A stretch of DNA of 33,404 nucleotides, from the NCBI GenBank assembly GCA_945921565.1, contig CAMEKY010000003.1, forward strand, positions 1-33,404, given 5' to 3'. A program made the position numbers and the translations under genes. Below the pieces are notes generated by a model. That model was given only the letters and a program-made list of their open reading frames with translations. It had not been told where the DNA came from and ran no database searches. Positions 7,559-17,481 of the stretch are shown here, piece after piece (the stretch's first letter is position 1; each line of letters begins with the position of its first letter). This DNA is from an uncultured Clostridium sp. (lineage in GTDB: Bacteria; Bacillota_I; Bacilli_A; Acholeplasmatales; Anaeroplasmataceae).

Positions 7559-7963
7559 ATGCATAATATTACAAGAAGTTATTATAATTTAATGGATCCT
7601 TTCTTTGATGATTTTTTCAACGAAAGCAATCATCACAGTTTAATGAACACTGACATCATTGATGCAGGTGATCATTATGAAATGAAAATTGAAATGCCTG
7701 ATGTAAAGAAAAGCGATATTCATTTATCCCTTGAAAATGGATATTTGACAATTCAGGCCAGATTTAATAAGAAAGAAGATGTTCATGAACACCATAAAGT
7801 GATTCGTAAGGAACGATTCAGTGGAACATATGAAAGAAGCTTTAATGTAGGAGATAATGTTAAAGAAAATGATATTAAAGCTAATCTTGAAAACGGTGTT
7901 TTAACGTTGCTTATTAATAAAGCACAATTAGAATCAAATAAGAAATATATAACAATAGATTAA
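7559..7963 (+). CDS. Small heat-shock protein, Hsp20 family
   Basis: This 134-residue ATP-independent chaperone holds unfolding proteins until ATP-driven chaperones take over. The alpha-crystallin domain spans roughly residues 30-125. It starts at DIIDAGDHYEMKIEMPDVKKSDIHLSLENG and includes the hallmark GVLTLLI near the end. The C-terminal YITID supplies the short I-x-I anchor used in oligomer assembly. The N-terminal arm (SYYNLMDPFFDDFFNE) is aromatic and Phe/Asp-rich, as is usual for this family. A strong GAAGGAGG lies 8 bases before the ATG. It is the first gene of a three-gene unit with groES (17-base gap) and groEL, so it probably shares CIRCE control with them. Confidence 0.93.
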   Translation: MHNITRSYYNLMDPFFDDFFNESNHHSLMNTDIIDAGDHYEMKIEMPDVKKSDIHLSLENGYLTIQARFNKKEDVHEHHKVIRKERFSGTYERSFNVGDNVKENDIKANLENGVLTLLINKAQLESNKKYITID

Positions 7964-7980
7964 TTTGGAGGAAAAGAAAA

Positions 7981-8265
7981 ATGATTAAACCTTTATTTGA
8001 TAATGTATTAGTAAAAAAAGAACATAAAAATGAAACTACATCAAGTGGAATTGTTCTTTCCACAAAGGAATCAGAATCAAAATATGCAATTGTTGTAGCT
8101 GTTGGTGATGGAGTACTTGCTGATGGTAAAAAGGTTAATATGCCAGTTCATGTTGGAGATAAGGTATATTTTAAGAGCTATAGCAGTGATAAGATTGAGG
8201 AAAATGGTGAAGAATACGAGATTGTTTCACTATCTAGTATAAGCGCAATTATTGAGGAGGACTAA
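7981..8265 (+). CDS. groES: Co-chaperonin GroES
   Basis: This 94-residue protein forms the seven-membered lid of the GroEL folding chamber. The N-terminal IKPLFDNVLVKK is typical, and the mobile loop that contacts GroEL is around residues 15-30 (HKNETTSSGIVLST). The beta-barrel core follows (VVAVGDG, VHVGDKVYFKSY, with the C-terminal EEYEIVSLSSISAIIEE). Length is normal. TTTGGAGGAAAAG precedes the ATG, and groEL starts 6 bases after the stop, so the pair is translated from one message. Confidence 0.96.
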   Translation: MIKPLFDNVLVKKEHKNETTSSGIVLSTKESESKYAIVVAVGDGVLADGKKVNMPVHVGDKVYFKSYSSDKIEENGEEYEIVSLSSISAIIEED

Positions 8266-9855
<1,590 letters not shown>

Positions 9856-9863
9856 TTATATAT

Positions 9864-9906
9864 AAAGCTATAAAGATCATTACATTCGATTTTTATAGCT
9901 TTTTCT
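9864..9906 (+). terminator. Terminator of the hsp20-groESL operon
   Basis: AAAGCTATAAA (9864-9874) pairs with TTTATAGCTTT (9892-9902), and a T-rich tract follows. Confidence 0.8.
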
Positions 9907-9919
9907 TTTGATTTAATTA

Positions 9920-9949
9920 GTTGATTTTTCAACAAGAGAGTGTTAATAT
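9920..9949 (+). promoter_or_regulatory. marR operon promoter with palindrome over the -35
   Basis: TTGATT (9921-9926), 17 bases, then an extended -10 TGT-TAATAT (9944-9949). The palindrome GTTGA-TTTT-TCAAC (9920-9933) covers the -35, a suitable place for autorepression by the MarR protein encoded next. The -10 ends 18 bases before the ATG, so the leader is very short. Confidence 0.5.
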
Positions 9950-9967
9950 TTAATCAGGTGATATTTA

Positions 9968-10414
9968 ATGGATAGATTTAAGGAATTTACAAGTTCTATT
10001 ACAAAAATAAATAGAGCAATTTTTCAAATAAAATCAAATGAAATGAGGCAGTATGATTTGAATAGCACATCAGTTGCGTGTATCTATTATTTATCTAATG
10101 ATAATAATCTAACATCAAAAGATTTAGTTAATTTATGCTGTGAAGATAAAGCTTCAATTTCAAGGTCTCTTAAAAAACTTGAAGAGAATAAATATATAAC
10201 CTTTTTAGGTGAAAGTGATAAAAAGAAATATAATACAGTAATTAGACTGACTAATAAGGGAGAAAAGATAGCTTCTAATATAATAGAACGAATAAATGCT
10301 ATATTTGATGAATGTGGGAAAGTAATATCTGATGAAAATAGAGTAATATTTTACGATTCTTTGATAAAAATAGCAGAAAAATTAGAAGATTATAGATTAC
10401 ATGAGGAAAAATAA
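9968..10414 (+). CDS. MarR-family transcriptional regulator
   Basis: This 148-residue winged-helix DNA-binding protein is expected to act as a dimer. The HTH is at about residues 55-78 (LTSKDLVNLCCEDKASISRSLKKLEENKYI), followed by the wing SDKKKYNTVIRLTNKG with its basic residues, and a C-terminal dimerisation helix. Cys residues in the HTH region (LCCED) and at position about 118 could make it redox or electrophile responsive, but that is inference. AGGTGA precedes the ATG. It is the first gene of a packed cluster with adh (1-base gap), aldh and the YhhN protein. It probably controls that cluster in response to an aldehyde, alcohol or lipid signal. Confidence 0.88.
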   Translation: MDRFKEFTSSITKINRAIFQIKSNEMRQYDLNSTSVACIYYLSNDNNLTSKDLVNLCCEDKASISRSLKKLEENKYITFLGESDKKKYNTVIRLTNKGEKIASNIIERINAIFDECGKVISDENRVIFYDSLIKIAEKLEDYRLHEEK

Positions 10415-10415
10415 T

Positions 10416-11636
10416 ATGAATCCATTTTATAAATTATATGCAAGAACATATCAAATAATATTTAGAATAGCTTTGCCAATTTTACCATATCGTGATCCTA
10501 TAATATTTAATCATATTGAGGATATTTCAGGCATAATTAAAGAAAATAAAAAGAATAAGCCAATGATAGTAACTGATAGTGGGATTTTATCAGTTGGACT
10601 ATGTGATGACTTATTTAATAGATTGAATGATAGTAATATCCCATATTCATTATTTTCTGATGTATGTCCAAATCCTACATCTGATGTAGTCAATAATGCT
10701 CTTAAACAATTTAAAGAGGATAAATGTGACTGTCTAATCGCATTAGGCGGAGGTTCTGTAATGGATACCGCCAAGGCTTTAGGTGCACTATGCGCAAGGC
10801 CAAAGAAGAAGCTTTCAGATCTCGCAGGAATTTTACATGTAAGGAAGAAAATTCCAACTTTAATTGCCATTCCAACAACCTGCGGTACAGGTAGTGAGAC
10901 TACACTTGCGGCAGTTATAACCGATAGCGAAACTAGACATAAGTATGCAATCAATGATTTTCCATTAATTCCATCATATGCTGTCTTAGATTGTAAGCTT
11001 ATTAAAAATCTTCCCTCTAAGCTTGTTTCTACAACTGGTCTTGATGCACTTACGCATGCGATTGAAGCATATTTGGGTAGAAGTACTACCAAAAAAACAA
11101 GGGCTGATGCCTTAGAAGCGATGGATTTAATATTTAAGAATATAGAAGATGCTACAAACAATCATACAGATGAAAGCTTACAAAATATGCTTCTTGCTTC
11201 CCATAAAGCTGGAAGAGCATTCTCTAAATCATATGTTGGTTATGTTCATGCAATTGCTCATACCTTAGGTGGAAAATATAATGTACCACATGGATATGCA
11301 AACGCGGTAATTTTACCACATGTACTAAAAGAGTATGGAAAGAAAATTTATAAAAAGGTAGCTAAAATATATGATTATATTGGCTTAGGAGATAAGAATG
11401 TTTCTAAAGAAGAAAAATATAATGTATTTATGGCTCGTCTTACTGAATTATGTGATGCATTAAATATTGATAAGCATATTGATTGTATTAAGGAAGAGGA
11501 TATTGATCAAATGGTTAAATATGCTCTTCATGAGGCAAATCCATTATATCCTGTACCAGTAATGTGGGATAAGAAGCAAATGAAGAAAATGTTTTATATA
11601 GTTAAGGGGACAAATTATGACACAACAAGAGATTAA
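10416..11636 (+). CDS. Iron-containing (group III) alcohol dehydrogenase
   Basis: This 406-residue NAD(P)-dependent enzyme interconverts alcohols and aldehydes. The nucleotide-binding part has ALGGGSVMDTAKALGAL and IPTTCGTGSETTLAAVI. The metal ligands are visible in order: Asp and His in LVSTTGLDALTHAIEAYLG, His in YVGYVHAIAHTLGG and His in NVPHGYANAVILPHVL. The N-terminus (FYKLYARTYQIIFRIALPILPYRDP) is longer and more hydrophobic than in many relatives and might favour membrane or lipid contact. ATG 10416 is preferred over the in-frame ATG at 10401 because GAGGA lies 9 bases upstream of it and it follows the marR stop by one base. Substrate cannot be read from sequence; the neighbours suggest a fatty aldehyde. 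Confidence 0.9.
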   Translation: MNPFYKLYARTYQIIFRIALPILPYRDPIIFNHIEDISGIIKENKKNKPMIVTDSGILSVGLCDDLFNRLNDSNIPYSLFSDVCPNPTSDVVNNALKQFKEDKCDCLIALGGGSVMDTAKALGALCARPKKKLSDLAGILHVRKKIPTLIAIPTTCGTGSETTLAAVITDSETRHKYAINDFPLIPSYAVLDCKLIKNLPSKLVSTTGLDALTHAIEAYLGRSTTKKTRADALEAMDLIFKNIEDATNNHTDESLQNMLLASHKAGRAFSKSYVGYVHAIAHTLGGKYNVPHGYANAVILPHVLKEYGKKIYKKVAKIYDYIGLGDKNVSKEEKYNVFMARLTELCDALNIDKHIDCIKEEDIDQMVKYALHEANPLYPVPVMWDKKQMKKMFYIVKGTNYDTTRD

Positions 11637-12996
11637 TGAATTAGTTGAAAAGCAAAGAAATTATTTCTTAGCCGGAAATACATTAAATATTAAGGATAGA
11701 AAGAACAAGCTAAAGGCTTTAAAAAAGGCTATGAAGGAAAATGAAATCGAGCTTTTAGATGCCCTTAAAAATGATTTAGGAAAGAGTCATTTTGAGGGAT
11801 ATATCTGCGAGGTAGGTCTTGTTTATGATGAACTTAATTATATGATTAAGCATATTAAAAAGTTTGCTAAATTTAAAAAAGTAAAAACTCCCCTTGCTCA
11901 AACTTTTGCTAAAAGCTTTATGGTACCATCTCCATATGGAGTAGTATTAATAATGAGTCCTTGGAATTATCCACTCTTATTATCATTTGATCCAATAATT
12001 GAGGCTTTTGCGGCAGGAAATACTGTTGTATTTAAGCCTAGTCGCTATTCTAAGCATACAAATGTTGTAATGAAGAAAATATTAGAATCAGTGTTTAGCC
12101 AAGAAGAGGTCATTACAATTTTTGGTGGGCACGAAGAAAATCAATACGTTCTAAATACAAATGTGGATTACATTTTTTTTACTGGAGGAAAGACAGTTGG
12201 TAAGATTGTTTATGAGCATGCCTGCCAAAAGATGATACCTGTTACTCTTGAGCTTGGTGGAAAGAGCCCTTGTATTGTAGATAGTACTGCTAAAATTAAG
12301 CTTGCAGCTAAGAGAATAATATTTGGCAAGATTTTAAATGCAGGGCAAACATGTGTAGCACCTGACTATATTTTATGCGATAAGAGAATTAAAGATGAGC
12401 TAATTAAAGAGCTTAAGAAGCAAATAATTAAGCAATATGGAGAAAATCCACTTGAAAATGAATCATTAGGTAAGATTATTACAAAGCATCATTTTGATAG
12501 ACTTAATTCCTTAATTGATCAAAACAAGGTTGTCTATGGTGGACAAAGTAATATTGATACATTAAAAATAGAGCCTACAATAATCGATAATGTATTGGAA
12601 GCAGATCCTATTATGCAAGAAGAAATCTTTGGACCATTACTTCCAATTATGACATACGATAAGCTAGATGAGGCCATTGAATATATTAATGGTCATGATT
12701 CTCCACTCGCATTTTATTATTTTTCAACAAATAAAAAGAGTATTAAGTATTTATTACAAAAAGTACGCTTTGGTGGTGGCTGTATTAATGATACAATCAT
12801 TCATTTAGCTACATCACATATGCCTTTTGGTGGATTTGGTGCATCAGGGATAGGCTCATATCATGGAAAAAAAGGCTTTGAAACATTTACTCATTACAAG
12901 AGTGTAGTAGATAAGAAGAATATACTTGATTTACCTATGCGTTATCAGCCTGCTAAAAAATTATATGAGAAGATTATAAGAAGGATTATGCGATGA
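11617..12996 (+). CDS. Aldehyde dehydrogenase, class 3-like (YwdH type)
   Basis: This 459-residue NAD(P)-dependent enzyme oxidises aldehydes to acids. Catalytic Cys246 lies in NAGQTCVAPDY, the general base Glu212 in LELGGKSP and Asn117 in SPWNYPLLLS. EEIFGPLLPI and the C-terminal FETFTHYKSVV are class 3 features, the group that includes fatty aldehyde dehydrogenases. A basic C-terminal tail (KKLYEKIIRRIMR) extends past the core. The start overlaps the end of adh by 20 bases, with AAGGGGA upstream, so translation is probably coupled. The stop is TGA within an ATGA overlap with the next gene. Oxidation here and reduction by the adjacent alcohol dehydrogenase would be two routes for the same aldehyde. 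Confidence 0.92.
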   Translation: MTQQEINELVEKQRNYFLAGNTLNIKDRKNKLKALKKAMKENEIELLDALKNDLGKSHFEGYICEVGLVYDELNYMIKHIKKFAKFKKVKTPLAQTFAKSFMVPSPYGVVLIMSPWNYPLLLSFDPIIEAFAAGNTVVFKPSRYSKHTNVVMKKILESVFSQEEVITIFGGHEENQYVLNTNVDYIFFTGGKTVGKIVYEHACQKMIPVTLELGGKSPCIVDSTAKIKLAAKRIIFGKILNAGQTCVAPDYILCDKRIKDELIKELKKQIIKQYGENPLENESLGKIITKHHFDRLNSLIDQNKVVYGGQSNIDTLKIEPTIIDNVLEADPIMQEEIFGPLLPIMTYDKLDEAIEYINGHDSPLAFYYFSTNKKSIKYLLQKVRFGGGCINDTIIHLATSHMPFGGFGASGIGSYHGKKGFETFTHYKSVVDKKNILDLPMRYQPAKKLYEKIIRRIMR

Positions 12997-13715
12997 AAAA
13001 GAAAATAATTTTAGTTAATGCGATTCTTTTGGCATTAATAATGATTTTTACAGGATTGTATTTAGGGTTAAATGGTAATGTATCTAAATATGCATTAGCA
13101 ATTTTTAAGTCCGTTGCTAGCATTCTATTTGTAGTGGTGAATGCGATAGATGGATATTATGGATTAAAGATAATTAAAAACAAGAAACCAGATTTATTTC
13201 CAATTATCTTATTTATTGCGTTAGTATTATCGTGCATTGCAGATATCATAATAATGATTAATTTTATATTTGGAGCTATTATTTTTGCATTAGGGCATGT
13301 ATTCTTCTTCATAAGCTTTATATTCCTTAAAAAGCTAAATATAAGAGATATAGTGTGTATTTTGACAATAATATGTATGTCAGTATTGCTACTAACTCTA
13401 TTACCAAATTTAGATTTTAAAGGACTAGATGCGGTTATATATGCTTATGCCGTGATAATTTCCTTTATGCTTGGTAAGGCTATTTCAAATATGATAGGTG
13501 ATAGAAGTAATATAAAAAATATTATAATAATGGTAGGCGCAGTATTATTTTATTTTTCTGATCTTATGTTAGTACTAAGAAACTTTGGGCCTAAAGATAT
13601 AGTATTTAGCTTTTTGTGCTTATTTACGTATTATCCTGCTCAATTTATGTTGGCCTCATCGGTTATACTATATTATTTAGAAAAAGTGAATATTTCAGAC
13701 ATAAATAAAGCTTAG
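12993..13715 (+). CDS. YhhN/TMEM86-family membrane protein, putative lysoplasmalogenase
   Basis: This 240-residue integral membrane protein has about eight hydrophobic helices. Family marks are KSVASILF near residue 39, LSCIADIII (Asp84), FALGHVFFF (His102), GAVLFYFSDLMLVL (Asp190) and YYPAQFMLASSV near the C-terminus. They line up with the conserved segments of E. coli YhhN and animal TMEM86. Characterised TMEM86 proteins cleave the vinyl-ether bond of lysoplasmalogens, releasing a fatty aldehyde and a glycerophospho-base. The ATG overlaps the aldh stop (ATGA), so the two are translationally coupled. That makes an aldehyde-producing lipid hydrolase next to aldehyde-consuming enzymes. The family call is fairly sure; the activity is inferred. 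Confidence 0.75.
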   Translation: MKKKIILVNAILLALIMIFTGLYLGLNGNVSKYALAIFKSVASILFVVVNAIDGYYGLKIIKNKKPDLFPIILFIALVLSCIADIIIMINFIFGAIIFALGHVFFFISFIFLKKLNIRDIVCILTIICMSVLLLTLLPNLDFKGLDAVIYAYAVIISFMLGKAISNMIGDRSNIKNIIIMVGAVLFYFSDLMLVLRNFGPKDIVFSFLCLFTYYPAQFMLASSVILYYLEKVNISDINKA

Positions 13716-13731
13716 CACGAAACTAAGCTTT
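13707..13731. terminator. Bidirectional terminator containing both stop codons
   Basis: AAAGCTTAG (13707-13715) and CTAAGCTTT (13723-13731) form a perfect 9-bp stem with a 7-base loop, with a T run on the plus side. Each arm encodes Lys-Ala-stop for the gene running into it, so the YhhN protein and the minus-strand permease both end in NKA and stop within the stem. Confidence 0.82.
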
Positions 13732-14520
13732 GTTTTTTTCTGTATGAGATTCATATAATCCTTTAATGAAAAAGTATAAGAAGAAGACAATAAATGCTGT
13801 TACAATAATAAAGCGATATTGATACTTACCTTCATTAACTATATCGGTAATATTAAAGTATGAGAACGGATTTAAATATTTTAAAAATTTTAATTTAAAT
13901 ATCCTTTCAACAATATTCATTGCCTCAAAAACTAAAATAATAAAAATACTAGGTATTATAAATGTTCGGCTTTTTTTAACAAAGAATGCGACTATCATTC
14001 CAACAAGATAAAACACAAGCTCTAGTAAAAATATTGAAGAATTAATTTCAAATATTTCCCAAACTCTTACAGCTTCTTTTTTAAAAATCAGAATAGCTAA
14101 TGTTGATATAATATGATAAATAACGGTAGAGATAAGTAAAATGGTAAGACCTGAAGCTATTTTTTGCTTAATTATCTGTGATTCATTAATAGGCTTATAT
14201 GAATAAAAGCTATAAGCATTATTTTTTCTATCCGAAAGTATTAAATAAAATCCAAGATAGCTTGCAAAAAGCGCAGATGCTATCAATATTAATGTCATCA
14301 AAAATGAATAATATGCCGTAATATTATAGTAGTTATTTAGATTAATACCAAATGACTCTAGTGTTTCTGGTTTAAATGATTCAAACCAAGAATACAGTGA
14401 ATCCTTGTAGCTATAGTAAAGAGGATAAAAAGCTAATCCAACAAGCATAATCCCAAGCATAACACATGTGAATATAATGCCTACCCTTTTACATGATGAA
14501 ATGTCATTTTTGTATATCAT
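13723..14520 (-). CDS. ABC-2-like permease subunit
   Basis: This 265-residue membrane protein has six predicted helices: about 12-34, 70-95, 122-146, 160-180, 188-206 and 235-255. A cytoplasmic segment (ILSDRKNNAYSFYSYKPINESQIIKQKIASG) between helices 2 and 3 resembles the coupling region of ABC-2 exporters. The spacing of helices and the large first external loop (YSYKDSLYSWFESFKPETLESFGINL) fit that family. The gene overlaps the upstream ABC-like gene by 17 bases, so the two are co-translated. Substrate unknown. The start is the ATG at 14520 within the upstream gene's last codons. Confidence 0.7.
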   Translation of the reverse strand: MIYKNDISSCKRVGIIFTCVMLGIMLVGLAFYPLYYSYKDSLYSWFESFKPETLESFGINLNNYYNITAYYSFLMTLILIASALFASYLGFYLILSDRKNNAYSFYSYKPINESQIIKQKIASGLTILLISTVIYHIISTLAILIFKKEAVRVWEIFEINSSIFLLELVFYLVGMIVAFFVKKSRTFIIPSIFIILVFEAMNIVERIFKLKFLKYLNPFSYFNITDIVNEGKYQYRFIIVTAFIVFFLYFFIKGLYESHTEKNKA

Positions 14521-15361
14521 TTAAAACCTCGTTGAGGCTTGGGTCCTCAATTTTCAAATCATTTATCTTAAGCTTATTTAGCATCTTTAGCAAATCAGCT
14601 ATATCATGCTTGTATATGAAGCAAAGCTTAAGATCGTGCTGATAAATTATATTGGATGTCGTTCCTAATATTAAGCTTAAATCATTTTCATTGCATAATT
14701 CTAAATAAACCTTTTTATAGTTTCTTACTTTTTTATAATCATCATATTCAATAATACTTTGATTATCTACTATATAGGTTTTATCACAAATTAAAATACC
14801 ATCGAGTGATGACTGGATTATGATTACACAATATCCATTTTGCCTAAAATCTGACAGTATTCTTGTCATTTTTTGAATAGTTGAAGGACTGATATCCTTA
14901 AAAGGAGTATTAAGAATTAATACTTCAGGATTAAAGAAGATAGAATCGATGAATGATATTATTGCGGATTGCTCATAATTCAAGCTTTCCATAGCTTGGT
15001 TTGGATTTAAATTAAATAAATTTAAATATGACGCTATATTTTGCTTAAAATCGCCTTGATAGAAGCTTGAGCTATATAAGAAATAATCACTGATTGTTTT
15101 TTTGGGAAATGTTTTTTGATAATATGGCATAAAACCAACAAAATTAAGCAAGTATTTTCTTTCTTTTTTTATGTTGTGATTAAAATATAATATTTTTCCA
15201 TCATATTTAATCTTGCCACATAATGCATCAAAAAGAATATTACTTGTGTCAATATTCTTAGTTAAAATACCGACAATTTGTCCAGCATAAGCCTTGAAGC
15301 TTACTTCATCTAAGGTATTTTTAATAGATAATTTTTTGATTTCAACTGCCGTTCTTTCCAT
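14504..15361 (-). CDS. ABC ATPase-like protein lacking all catalytic motifs
   Basis: This 285-residue protein has the length and block order of an ABC-2 transporter ATPase. It starts with a beta strand and DEVSFKAYAGQIVGIL, where AGQIVGIL should run into Walker A, but residues 31-40 read GILTKNIDTS with no GxxGxGK(S/T). The Q-loop Gln may survive at Q82. The signature site is SLNYEQ (126-131) instead of LSGGQ. Walker B and the catalytic Glu are LILNTP (N151, T152) instead of LILDEP. The D-loop is DISP, and the switch His is replaced in IIIQSS. The frame is intact, has a strong promoter and AAGGG-type SD, and is coupled to a permease gene. It may be a regulatory or structural pseudo-ATPase rather than a decaying gene. 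Confidence 0.7.
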   Translation of the reverse strand: MERTAVEIKKLSIKNTLDEVSFKAYAGQIVGILTKNIDTSNILFDALCGKIKYDGKILYFNHNIKKERKYLLNFVGFMPYYQKTFPKKTISDYFLYSSSFYQGDFKQNIASYLNLFNLNPNQAMESLNYEQSAIISFIDSIFFNPEVLILNTPFKDISPSTIQKMTRILSDFRQNGYCVIIIQSSLDGILICDKTYIVDNQSIIEYDDYKKVRNYKKVYLELCNENDLSLILGTTSNIIYQHDLKLCFIYKHDIADLLKMLNKLKINDLKIEDPSLNEVLNDIQK

Positions 15362-15384
15362 TTTATCAAATCCCTTCAGCCTAA

Positions 15385-15413
15385 ATTATATCACATCTTT
15401 TTTTCTATTCAAA
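15385..15413 (-). promoter_or_regulatory. Promoter of the ABC-like pair
   Basis: On the minus strand, TTTGAA (15413-15408), 17 bases, then an extended -10 TGA-TATAAT (15390-15385). It is divergent from the ligA promoter and has a short leader of about 17 bases. Confidence 0.6.
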
Positions 15414-15437
15414 GTTGTAGTTAAAACCATCTATTTG

Positions 15438-15446
15438 TGATAAAAT
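15438..15446 (+). promoter_or_regulatory. ligA extended -10
   Basis: TGA-TAAAAT (-10 at 15441-15446) with no convincing -35. The ATG is 28 bases downstream with AGGTGA between. Confidence 0.45.
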
Positions 15447-15474
15447 ATAGATACATTGAAAATAGGTGATTTAG

Positions 15475-17463
<1,989 letters not shown>

Positions 17464-17481
17464 TAATTATTAGGAGTAGTA

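Noticed and set aside
10511-11161. Long minus-strand frame (216 codons) inside the alcohol dehydrogenase gene
   Set aside because: It is the antisense of a clearly conserved enzyme; no SD and low-complexity Ser/Leu composition.
12988-13010. TGA read as Trp (Mycoplasma code)
   Set aside because: Trp is encoded by TGG throughout, and two genes end naturally at TGA in coupled overlaps.
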